Shown: positions 31,131 through 43,300 of the stretch, one piece after another
How the letters are laid out: every line of letters begins with the position of its first letter
Position numbering within the stretch: the first letter of the stretch is position 1
DNA from: Cyrtodaria siliqua
Taxonomy: Eukaryota; Mollusca; Bivalvia; Adapedonta; Hiatellidae
Assembly (NCBI GenBank): GCA_037043455.1
Contig: JAWPHD010002629.1
Coordinates: forward strand, 184,263 to 248,262
Direction: 5' to 3'
DNA length: 64,000 nt
Position numbers and translations under genes: made by a program
The notes under the pieces: generated by a model
Databases searched by the model: none
Told to the model about the DNA's origin: nothing
Seen by the model: the letters and a program-made list of their open reading frames with translations, nothing else

Positions 31131-32530
31131 ACTATGTGTTACACTCTAAAGGCTATATTATATAAATGTTATATTGTCACCATGTGAAACATTCTTATGT
31201 ACTCTATGCTACACTATGTGTTACAGTCTAATGGCTCTATGCTAGATGCTACATTAAGTTGTCACTCAGTGAAACATTCTTATGTACTCTATGTTATTCT
31301 ATGTGTTACAGTCTAATGGCTCTACTCTAGATGCTATATGAAGTTGTCACTCCGTGAAACATTCTTATGTACTCTATGTTATTCTATGTGTTACTTTCTA
31401 AAGGCTCTATTCTAGATGCTATATGAAGTTGTCACTCCGTGAAACATTCTTATGTACTCTATGTTATTCTATGTGTTACAGTCTAATGGCTCTACTCTAG
31501 ATGCTATATGAAGTTGTCACTCCGTGAAACATTCTTATGTACTCTATGTTATTCTATGTGTTACAGTCTAATGGCTCTACTCTAGATGCTATATGAAGTT
31601 GTCACTCCATGAAACATTCTTATGTACTCTATGTTATTCTATGTGTTACAGTCTAATGGCTCTACTCTAGATGCTATATGAAGTTGTCACTCCATGAAAC
31701 ATTCTTATGTACTCTATGTTATTCTATGTGTTACAGTCTAATGGCTCTACTCTAGATGCTATATGAAGTTGTCACTCCATGAAACATTCTTATGTACTCT
31801 ATGTTATTCTATGTGTTACAGTCTAATGGCTCTACTCTAGATGCTATATGAAGTTGTCACTCCGTGAAACATTCTTATGTACTCTATGTTATTCTATGTG
31901 TTACTTTCTAAAGGCTCTATTCTAGATGCTATATGAAGTTGTCACTCCGTGAAACATTCTTATGTACTCTATGTTATTCTATGTGTTACAGTCTAATGGC
32001 TCTACTCTAGATGCTATATGAAGTTGTCACTCCGTGAAACATTCTTATGTACTCTATGTTATTCTATGTGTTACAGTCTAATGGCTCTACTCTAGATGCT
32101 ATATGAAGTTGTCACTCCATGAAACATTCTTATGTACTCTATGTTATTCTATGTGTTACAGTCTAATGGCTCTACTCTAGATGCTATATGAAGTTGTCAC
32201 TCCGTGAAACATTCTTATGTACTCTATGTTATTCTATGTGTTACTTTCTAAAGGCTCTATTCTAGACGCTATATGAAGTTGTCACTCCGTGAAACATTCT
32301 TATGTACTCTATGTTATTATATGTGTTACTTTCTAAAGGCTCTACTCTAGACGCTATATGAAGTTGTCACTCCGTGAAACATTCTTATGTACTCTATGTT
32401 ATTCTATGTGTTACTTTCTAAAGGCTCTATTCTAGACGCTATATGAAGTTGTCACTCCGTGAAACATTCTTACGTACTCTATGTTATTATATGTGTTACT
32501 TTCTAAAGGCTATATTCTAGACGCTATATT
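31131..32530. repeat. Satellite array, 85-bp unit, about 16.5 copies
   Basis: The unit holds GTGAAACATTCTTATGTACT, TATGTGTTACAGTCTAATGG and AGATGCTATATGAAGTTGTC. Two variants are mixed: type A with ACAGTCTAATGG and type B with ACTTTCTAAAGG. Type B begins at 31391, 31901, 32241, 32326, 32411 and 32496, so spacings are 510, 340, 85, 85 and 85, all multiples of 85. The first units and the last are more diverged than the middle. Confidence 0.95.
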
Positions 32531-32636
32531 CATATGGGAAGAATGGCCGATGGAGAATTGAGAGAAGAAATGTGGTTCTGTAACAAATCTTGGGTAAATC
32601 CATAAAGATTTAAATGACTTTGTTAAACTGTCAACA

Positions 32637-32928
32637 TCAATAGCATCATAATATGAAATACCATTAGCAGTAGTATCAACATATGAAATGTCATCAAGAA
32701 TAACATAATATGAAATTCCATAAACAATAACATCATAACATGCAATGCCATAATCAATAGCATCATAACATGAAATGCTATAAGCAACAGCATCATAACA
32801 TAAAATGTCATAAGCAATAACATCATAGTATGAAATGCCATATTAAGCAAAGGCATCATAATATGAAATTTCATAAGCAATAACATCATAATATGAAATG
32901 CCATAAGCAATAGCATCATAGTATGAAA
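32637..32928. repeat. Minisatellite, about 30-bp unit (left part)
   Basis: The unit AGCATCATAATATGAAATGC plus CATAAGCAAT repeats about ten times with drift. The array is cut by a hAT element and resumes at 33905. Reading frames across it are artefacts of the repetition. Confidence 0.85.
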
Positions 32929-33904
32929 CAGGGCTTCTAAAATCGCCGGTTCGTCGGTCCCCAGACCGAATTCTGTGTCTCCGGACCGATTTTCTTTTCA
33001 AAATCTCTGTTAAAATCGGTCCCAGATATTTTATCTATCGGTCGTTAAAAAGTCTACAATTACCTTACACACTCCTTGAAATATGCCTTGCGGCAATATT
33101 CTTTGATCCATAACACGATTGTTTGTCACTCGCTGTGCAAAAGTAGGTCAATTTGGACTAAACCATTACCGATAGTGGGGAGTTTTCCGGAAGAGTCTAT
33201 AGCCATGTAGCACGCCTTTGATGTGTGATCAGTGAAAGTATATCACGCGTTCTGTCGGTTCACTGAAGCGAGTGTTACCGTCTGTGATTTCTTTGATATA
33301 CCGTTAGTCGTAAGGTGTTAGCCTGTTTGCGTCATTAAAATACCGAGATGTGTTAATTGCTTGTTTGATTATTTTTTTACAATAACTTTAAGTATAATAT
33401 TAAGGAAAGTGATCAAACCTGACACTGTTTTTTTTTGAAGTCGGACCGAAATTGTTTGCGTTAGTCGTAACATTTGGTATTAATTAAGCTAATTGATGAA
33501 AAACGATATTACTCAAATTTATGTAAAATCGTATATAATCCGCTAATCCGCGCGTGTTAGTCCGCGTTTTATACCTACCCGGTTTATTAGACGCTTCCGG
33601 TTCAATTTCTCAAATGATCAACAATTTTAATATTGAGTGAAAATTATTCATTCAGTAAAGCGAAGACATGATGTCAGTCATTAAAATGTACAAATTGTGA
33701 TAAAGTAAGTTAGAAATAATACAAATATAATACAAACATACATTTTAAATAGTTCTCTATATCAATGACTGAACGGAAAAAAATCATGGTGCAGCTGACG
33801 GTGGGTGGGGTACGGCGATTTTATTGATTTTTTCAAAATAAGCGCGAGTCTTACGGCAGTTAAAAACCTGGACCGATTTGCATTTTAAAATTTTAGAAGC
33901 CCTG
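32929..33904. mobile_element. 976-bp non-autonomous hAT element
   Basis: The terminal inverted repeats CAGGGCTTCTAAAAT and ATTTTAGAAGCCCTG match perfectly over 15 bp. The 8-bp target GTATGAAA is duplicated exactly (32921-32928 and 33905-33912), the hallmark of hAT elements. Subterminal repeats of GGTC and CGGACCGA are present at the left. No transposase frame remains. Confidence 0.93.
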
Positions 33905-33985
33905 GTATGAAATACCATTAGCATATTGTCATCGACAATAACATAATATGAAATGCCATAAGCAATATTATAGCAAAACAATATG
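33905..33985. repeat. Minisatellite, about 30-bp unit (right part)
   Basis: This continues the array at 32637-32928 after the hAT insertion, with AACATAATATGAAATGCCAT and AAGCAATA units. Confidence 0.8.
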
Positions 33986-36475
33986 AAGAGCCTACAGTCT
34001 TTATGTGTCAAAAAGTCAAAACAAAAAATAGCCATCTATTATTTTTGCACTCATTAACGCTTAACCCCCTACATATGTATAATGGACTGTTCTTTCTTTG
34101 AATTAATAAAGTGGGTCCCACATTATTTACAAATAATTAATAAAACTTTTTTTTCAAACTCACGAATGTATTACTACAGGCTTATCTGGGTCTATGCTAA
34201 TGTTATCATGTAGACATTTCACTGAATAAAAATCAGACAGTTATTTGGCTATGCTCAATATTTGCTTACTTACTGACAGTGTCCCTTTAATGAACCTCTA
34301 TCCAGTTTAACTTTCACTATAACTACATTAAAAATAATTTTGGGTAAATATAAAGTAATATGGCAATGTGACCCTTTAAACCAAATTAATATTACTTAAC
34401 TTGAATCGGGAAACGGCTTTGAGCATTATGCAAATCGTTTTAAAGAAACTAACCCGCCAATAACAGCAAAATTACACTACAGAACTCTATCCAGGTATTC
34501 AGGTCATATATTGATATAATAATGCATATGCACTGATTAAAAGTAGAGGTTTATTCATGGGTTCTTTAAATATTCGCGCCTAAATATGCCTAAAATGACT
34601 TATGAGTTGGTAACTCAATGTTCTCGTTTTGGGTTTCAGCTTGGTTGGTTAAAGCCATTAATACTGTGCCTAAAACGTTTGGATTCTCAAAATATATATA
34701 TATCACATCGTCAGTAGGTTTAGAAACGGTAAAAATCTGTAGTAGTTTTTGCCTGTTGATGGCAGGAAAGGGACTTTAATAATAAAATGGCCAGAAGTTG
34801 AAAAATCACTTTTTTCATAATAAATGCCCCAAAGTTGCATAAAAACAGTTTTAATGATAAAATGCCCAAAAGTTGCAAAACTACTATTAAACATATCATA
34901 GAAATAGAAAGATGTAAAAATATATACATGTATTGTATGCGTTATTTAATGTCCAAAAAAAAAAATGAAGATGTATATTTAATGATAACACTGACCTTGA
35001 AGTGGGCAGAACATTCCTTCTTAATTATATAAGCTTATATTAAATAATTCATGACAAATTTTCCATATCATGAAACAAATACTTCTTGCTTTTCACGTAC
35101 TAAAATGGATTTTGTCATATAATAGTGCTGATCGTGTAACTGATAGGCTACACAACTGTGGCTTAATTAATTGCAAACGGAGTTGTTGATGGGTGGGTCC
35201 CTAGGGACCTCTGTCCAACTCTTAACAAATTCTAAATTGTACCATCATAGACTGCTTATTCAACAGTTCATGCAAGCACATGTACACATCCATCTTAAAT
35301 GTTAAGAGTAGTTAAGTTCAAAGAAGATACAAAGAGTATAAACTAAAAGGAGCTCAGTGGGTCAGATTTGGATGAAAGGGCCTCCTCTGGGATTAGCAAA
35401 TGGAGCCAAATAAAACAATAAAACTGGTGAATGTGATTGGCGAAAGAAATATCCAATGTTAGTCGTGAATGTTGTGTATTACTTTCCAATCTCCTCATAC
35501 CCCTTATTTCCCCCTGTATAATTGCCTAACAACTCTGCCAAAATTAGCACCTCTTATTTCCAAGTCCAGAAGGAAACACTTGTCCATGATGAGGTGTGAA
35601 ATACACACATTTGGTGACAAGTAAATTATAACTGACAGGATAAAATAAACCAGTGATCAATAAAATTCTAGATAAAATGTTGTACTTGTAACATGTACAG
35701 TATTTATTTCAAAACTGAAACATTTCCAGATTAATAAGTTTTATTTTTATGCAAACAATTGAGTAATATATTTTTTAAATATAATTCTACGATTATAATT
35801 ATTACTAACTGCATTATCCACGGGCCATACCCATACTTCATTTAAAAATACATAAAAATAATTTCGAAAATATTATATGCTATATTTGACGAAACTGGTC
35901 GCTAAAGGAAAAAAATAGCCAGAGGAGGCCCTGGATGAGCAGGAAGGGGCTTAGACCTCACCACTAAAACCTAAAATATGTCTGCTTTTTATATAAAGGT
36001 CTATGCACTAGTGAACTAAAATTATAAGCCACGAAAATGTGGCCATATGAAACAGCTATTTATCCTTCTCAAAAAACATTTGACGATATCAAAAATAAGG
36101 GAGTTAGTACAATACAATGGAACATTCATCTGCCCTTTCTCAATACAACTCAAACATAATCAAAATAAAGGGGAGGGAGGTAGATCAGTTATATATCAAG
36201 GGGTAATGTGAAAGTATTGTAAATATATACAAATGAAGAACAATATACAATATTTTCCCATTCATCCCTTGATAAATTATATTAAGATCCCTCTTCCTTG
36301 AACAAATATCTAACAATAAGGGATTATCTCCCTTCAACTAAATATAACATATCACACAAGGGAAGCTATTCAAAGTTCGGCTTGTTCAACTATCCTTTTT
36401 ACACAGTAGGAGTTTGCTTTTAATGTTTAACACAATACAGCTTGTTATCACAACATTTAAATTCTATTAAAAACA
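33986..36475. other. Long gene-free stretch with a dispersed repeat piece
   Basis: I see no exon. The sequence near 34665-34760 shares GTTTGGATTCTCAAAATATA and CAGTAGGTTTAGAAAC with 12735-12835. Near 34780-34880 the phrase AAAATGCCCAAAAGTTGCA recurs three times in drifted form. The end GTGTCCCTTTAA near 34288-34299 resembles the right terminus of the TTAA MITE family, without a visible left end. Confidence 0.35.
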
Positions 36476-36774
36476 ACAACAAGTAAAGCACCAACAGTGG
36501 TGCGCACGCCAGATTGCAAATTCAACTTTTTAACCGAAAAAAAATCTAAAAACGGAGGATTATTCAGGTAAAATACATGACAGAGTTACGGTTGTTGTCA
36601 TATAACATTGTGTAATGATAATAAACGTGTGCCAAGTTTCGAAGCTTTCCGACAATTAGTTTTTGAGAAATGAGGAAAAACAAAAACTTTAACCAAAATG
36701 TTAAAACGTGTAGACAGACGGACGGACAGAAATCACCAAACTATAAGCCTGGATTTGCTACGCAATCCGGCTAA
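36476..36774 (+). mobile_element. Single-unit element with ACGG tract and hairpin-CTAA end
   Basis: One unit (ACCAACAGTGGTGCGCACGC, GTGCCAAGTTTCGAAGCTTT) leads into AGACAGACGGACGGACAGA (36713-36731). A hairpin GGATTTGC-TAC-GCAATCC (36751-36768) and CTAA (36771-36774) follow. The layout equals that of the larger tandem-unit elements in this window although the unit is unrelated. The 5' boundary is uncertain. Confidence 0.55.
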
Positions 36775-37216
36775 AAACACTTCTGATAACAGAAACTAGT
36801 AGTCGTGTAGAATCCGTTCTGTTATCGAAACAATAAATAATCCCTAATGAAAGAATCGTCCATCATCATTACAGACGTTTAATATTATTTGAAACATGTT
36901 CTTTGAATAGTTATTAGAAGAACAAACAAAAAACATTTTAATAAATGATGCACGCGATTCCATGCTGGTACACGTCCGCACACTGCAAATTCTGAATATA
37001 AAAAAAAATCCTTAAGCCAACCCAGAAGTACTGTTCAAGCAATATCTTGGGGTGCCAATCCAGTTGAAGCTTAAACAGCTAAAATTACAACGCTAGTTCA
37101 ACACTGTATCTCTTAGGAGTTTATTGAACAATGGCCTTAACAGAGGATTCACTTGATTATCTTCCATAAAACCCACTAGTGAAGGCTTGTAAAGCCATTC
37201 TGGTGTGTCGTCCGCG

Positions 37217-37372
37217 CTAGGACCACAGGCCGGCATAATTTCCCCATAGTCCTGCTGGGAGCGGACCTCCCGCCACGAACATTCGCGTGCCTGTATCATC
37301 ATACTGATGTGTGTAGATGGCATTAGGATACGACTGATCCATAAAATAGTCCATATAATTTTCATCATGCAG
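37217..37372 (-). CDS. DCAF12: DCAF12 last exon with stop
   Basis: It reads LHDENYMDYFMDQSYPNAIY, then THQYDDTGTRMFVAGGPLPA and GLWGNYAGLWS, with TAG at 37219-37217. Acceptor TTTTTCAG. The C-terminus is the most conserved part of the family. Confidence 0.95.
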   Translation of the reverse strand: MHDENYMDYFMDQSYPNAIYTHQYDDTGTRMFVAGGPLPAGLWGNYAGLWS

Positions 37373-40300
37373 CTGAAAAAAGAAAGAAAACAACCTATTA
37401 GTTAAAATTAAAATATTCAATTTAAATGAATTGGTGAACAACAGATGAATCTGACAATAAATCTGGGAACAACAGAGGAGTCTGGGAACAACAGATAAAT
37501 CTAGGAATAACATATGAATCTTGGAATGAATGAGGGACCAGATGACTCTGAGAACAACAGATAGTTCTGAAAAACAACAGATGATTCTGGGAAATACGAA
37601 TCCTGGAAAAACATGAAACTGGGAACAACAGATGAATATGGGGATGAATTTGGAAACAACAGAAGATGAATCTGGGAACAACATAATAATCTGTTAATAG
37701 ATGAATCTGGGAACAACAAATGAATTAGGGACAAATCTGGGAACAACATGAATATGGCAACACAATGTTACTATCAAATAGATGCTTCTAATTCTTTATC
37801 ATGCAGAGGTATTCAAATACTTCAAAATTTCAGGATAGAAAATGTTGATTTACCAATATATCTGAGAACATCTTTAACTACAATCAAATATATTTATCTG
37901 GCTCCTTCACCCCGTTTATTGGAGTCTATCCTCAGAGCATGTTGAAGAACAGTATGAATATATTGGTTGGTAAAAGTAAAGCAGGTTCCCAGATTCATAT
38001 GCATCTTTCCCTTCTCTGTGGGGAGGCTCTAAATAACCTATAATGAGTTGATCAGCCGCTGAACAATATTAAATTCTTGTTCTTCCATCACAAGCAGGCA
38101 TAATTCAGTACATCCCCCATATGACAGACAAACAATTTAATAAGAGAAAGAGAAGCCGTATGTGCCAACAAACCAAATTCTATGTGTAACTTGTTAAACT
38201 TTGTAGTATTGAGTAGCAAAAGTCCCTTGGCCAGCTTAGGACACAATTAGACTGTGGCCTATGTGGTTGTAGTGCATTAGATGTCTGAACTAACCTCAGT
38301 TTTAAGTTTCATTATGAGATGGGAAATACAATAATTTGATCCTCAATTGGGTATCAAAATAATAACCTCTGGATCACTAAGCCAGCATACTTGTGTACAA
38401 CACCACCTTAACCAATTAATTGTACTACACACAACGATAAATTATTTAAACAGTACATACCAGCCATCCTTTGCCGAGGCTGAGTGTGCACGAATGACCA
38501 CACCCACTCTCCATGTACTTGCCGGCCTTGAGGTCGAAGAAAAGCACGGTACCAACACCCGTGCCTATGGTTATAATGTCTTCTTGAAAACTAACTGATC
38601 GAATACCTGGTAGCAAAAATCAACAAATATTATTATAAATAAAATCATATAACAAATTCCTCAGAATTTTGTTTCTAAATTCTAAAAAATATTCAAGAGT
38701 TGAAGAGTTATTGTTCAGACAAGGTTGTGTCTACAGACCGAGAGACTGAATCCGGTATACACCTCTGAATTTCATTTGCGGGGGTATTATAATTAGTAAA
38801 GGCCTTCCAAATGATGATGTATGAGCAGTATATTTCTACTGGTGAAAGACTAGGATTTTTGAAGAAAGTAAATTCAAATTTCATAATCACACGCTTGCTA
38901 ACTCTGATAGAATATTTAACTAAAGCTGCAAAAAAAACTATTACGATCTATAATAGAATTTATGAAATGTACATAACTCTGATCAAAATTTCAATCTAAA
39001 TCACAAGTAAACACTATGAAATGCAAATAAATATTAAAATGTAATGTACAGATAAGGCTAAAAAAACACTTGTAATTGTGTTCTTCTTACCTCCTCCCCT
39101 ATATTTAGATATTATTGTTGTAAGCGTATTCTTAGATCGAGGGTCTATCAAGTTGACATGAGACTGGGACCCTACTGCATACAGGATCTTAGATTTCGAT
39201 ACGCACATACACACATTCTCCTTGCTATATTGTAATCTACGATTATAAATCTGGAAAACAAGAACATACAACAAAATTATAGCACTTATACTATAAGGTT
39301 GTCAATTCAAATATAATTGACATGTTCTTTTGATCACGGAGCTCGACTTGTGAGAAAGTGACTGTGTTGATTCTTAAAGACGGCAGAAGCTATACAGTAC
39401 TGGTTCTACCCAGGAATAAGTGAGTGGTCTGCATCCAACACTAAAAATAGCCTAAAATGTGCTGGAAAATGACGTCAAATAAACTGACATATTGTAATCT
39501 ATGATACCGTAATCCTGTATTTGTCAGTATTGTATTCTGTAGGGGAATAAAGTCTCATGACTTTTTGAAAACAAGAGTGATAACTTTCTTATAGTTTTCA
39601 TGAAACAAAGAAGACCTTTTCTTAATTTTAAGACTAAGAGTGAGCGTTAGTGAACAAGAGCACTACAGGTGGATTCAGATGCTCGTCTGTCTAGAGTATA
39701 ATGAACTGAATGTTGTTTAACGGCTCGTCAACGCAGTGTAAGTTATTTAGAGCCGCCCCAGAGAGAGGGCAAGCATACATAGGATTGCGGGATCCGTGCC
39801 CTACTCTTATTATCGAATAGATTCCTATGGTTCTTTAAAGTGCTCGGAGGATAGACCGATACACGGGACCGCCCGGTTTATGTCCCCATCCGACTGACGA
39901 GGCTAAGGGAAAGTGTCTTGCCCAAGAACACACCGACGGAACTCAGTGGCTCCATGGAGGATTGAACCCGGGGCGTCCGGTTACAAATATGCCATGCTAC
40001 CGACTGCACCACGCCAGCCCTCCTGTCTAGAGTACATATCAGAATTAGTTCATTTCAGTTTATAGTAATAGTGTCCTATAGTCATTTGTTGGTAGCCACA
40101 ACAGAGTGTCAGGGGCGTAGCAGGTCAATTTTAAGTTGTAGGCCCAAAAAATTGAGCACTGCATGTGCAAACCACCCCCCTCCCCCCGCCGATTTAAAAA
40201 AAAGTTAGATATAAATCGTGCATTCTGATGAGTTTAGGGAGACTTTTCTGGGAATTAACAGAACTCCGAAATCATCATTTTGTTTTAATACATATTTTTA

Positions 40301-43300
40301 AATTGTATTGCAAAACATTATTCTGATGTTATTACAAACGTTACATTCTGAACATTATTACAAGAAGTCAACATTTCAGTATATTTTACAACAAAACCCT
40401 CCACCCCATTTACCTCCTCCTTGTTCAGTTTTGTTAAATGTTTTTTATAATTTTCAATCATATCTGGGAAAGTGTTCTCTCCCAACAATGGCGTTGTTTC
40501 TTAAAGACACAATAAGGTTCTTAAAACTCTTTATATTTAAATGTTAGTACCATGCTTCAGTCGGTATTTTCATCGCCAAATTAAGCTTTTAAATACTTAA
40601 GACAGATTAAATTTGTTTAAATCTGATGACTTACAAAGAAGCAACTTACCATTTGAAACGTTTCAACATCCCATATATGAAAATAAGCATTTAAAGACAA
40701 CACTCCTAATTCCTGCAATGAAAAATAATAGTTTTGAAAAGTATAAAAATATTCTATAGAGCTACCAGCAGTGAATAAGCAATTATTAAAATAAACACAC
40801 TTTATGTTTGTTCTTTTTTAAAGTTTTGCACAATCGTTCATGCAGGTGACAATGCTAGTTTGTGAAACGGTTAAAACAAATTCTAAAATTGCTTATGGAT
40901 TCTTAAAATATAAGCATTTAAATCTCAAAATTCTTTGGTATTTTAACCATTCAGAACACTCAGATTAAAAAATATTAAGTACAAAAAAACATCATTTATT
41001 TTTAAAGATTTAGTTCTCAGTTCCGAGTTATTTCCCTATAAAAAATCTATTAGATATTTTGGAATAAATTTTTTTATTATTTTTTTTATTATTATTATTA
41101 TCAGGTTTATAATCATTTTCATTAGTGTACACATGTTTTCAAAGTACTCGTCTATATAAATAATACATATATTTTCATCATAAATTGTACACATACTTTT
41201 CTTTCACTGTGATAGGCTAATGCCCTAACTTTGCGTGCGTCTGTACACTGTTTAATCAGGAGAGGAGACTTTATGGTGTATTCTGGCACTTGTAAACTTG
41301 TTAATGGTGATGTCTTTCCGTCATCTGTAGTATCAATCTTCCAAAGACCCAGATGGCTGTCACGAGAACCTGAATAAACAAGATACTCCAGTATTGCATG
41401 GCAATACATGATGTCCCCTACCACTACCGGTCAGATGTTTGACAGTAAATGTTTTTTGTTGGACCAGACCAAACAAAAGACTATGATTTAGACAAATAAC
41501 AAAGGCATGCCTACATTTCGCAACCTTAACAAAAAAAGTTTGCGTACATAATCTTCATAACAAATTTTTTTTTAATCCAGTACCGTAAGTTTACAAACAT
41601 ATTACAATATAATACAACAAGTAATAAAAATACACAAACAAAGAAATTAACATCAATTTCAAGTAATACTCTATTTGAAAGGAAGTAACTATTGAATATT
41701 TATGGAGACAGATGCATTAAGCTCCCTTATTCAGCTGTATAACTAACAACTGAATTCTGTTACCGTAACAACCACAATTTCGGACATATCACCAAATAAA
41801 ATTGTGTGCAAAATCTCCATATGCTCCTCTACCAAGTTTTATGACAATATCTTTTATAGTTTTCAAGTTATAGCATGATCCTATTCTGTGTGCAATTTTT
41901 ACAATAATGTTGCCATAGCAACCACAATTTTGATATATCAACAAAATTAAACATCCTTATGCCCCTCTACCATGTTCCATGAAAATATCTTTTAAACTTT
42001 AAAGTTATTGCAGGATCCAGTTTTCCAGATGGACTGACGTTTTTCCCCACTATTTTGTTGCCATACCAACCACAATTTTGGCCATATCAACAAAATTAAT
42101 TGACCTGCATAACTGCCTTATGCCCCTCTACCATATGTAAAATATTTCATAAAAATATATTGTATAACTTCTTCAGTTATCGCAGGATCCAATTTTCCGG
42201 ATGGACTGACATTGTTTTTTTTTTAACTATTGTGTTGCCATAGCAACAACAATGTCAGCCACATCAACGAAATTAAATAACGTGCATAATCTCTTTATGC
42301 CCCTCTACCATAGGTAATATGTTTCCTGAAAATATCGTTTTGTACTTTTTAAGTTATCGCAGGATCCAGTTTTCCAGACGGACTGATGGACATACAGGAG
42401 GTAAACCTATAGACTCCTCCGGTGAAACACCTGTGGGGGACTAAAAATGACATGTTAGATGTCCTTGTTGGCATGTCTACTGTGGTCAATTGTGGTAAAT
42501 AACATTCACTTTCATTTTAGGCTGATAAGGCTCCTATTTATATCAGATTTTGTGTGGTTAATTAGCAGACAACATAACCACCAAAAGCACTTTCACTCGT
42601 CGGCAACAAATTAATTTTAAACAGTTATCTGAAATATCATAGGTCTATTGGTCGCACACCAAAATAAGAATTTTTGAATACTGAAAAAATACCACTGTGT
42701 CCACTATGTACTAGCATTATGTAAAGAACAGTATTTAATGGAATACAAACATGTCTGGCTCATACATCACTGTAATGGGACAGCAACCTTAGAGATGAGA
42801 AGGATGAAGTTTCCCATCTGACATGCCTCCACAAGTGAGCAAACCCATGTATGTAGGACAAACCCATGTATGTAGGACAAACCCATGGAGGTAGGACAAA
42901 CCCACTGAGGTAGGACAAACCCATGGAGGTAGGACAAACCACTGAGGTAGGACAAACCCATGGATGTAGGACAAACCCATGGAGGTAGGACAAACCCACT
43001 GAGGTAGGACAAACCCATGGAGGTAGGCAAAACCCACTGAGGTAGGACAAACCCGTGGAGGTAGGACAAACCCACTGAGGTAGGACAAACCCATGGAGGT
43101 AGGACAAACACATGGAGGTAGGACAAACCCAGGGAGGTAGGACAAACCCATGGAGGTAGGACAAACCCATGGAGATAGGACAAACACATGGAGATAGGAG
43201 TTCTGTAGCTCTAAAGCTCAAGGCCTTGTCTAATGAAGTTATCGACCAAAAGGAATAATTATAATATTTTCCGAAGCATTATCCTCATTGATTGGATTGT

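Noticed and set aside
37217..37749. Long minus-strand frames rich in LFPDSS-type repeats before the last DCAF12 exon
   Set aside because: They derive from the 19-bp minisatellite in the intron; the true exon starts at 37372 after a splice acceptor.
42760..43221. Three overlapping minus-strand open frames of 132-153 codons
   Set aside because: All arise from the 19-bp minisatellite, whose unit lacks stops in any minus frame; they lie in a DCAF12 intron.
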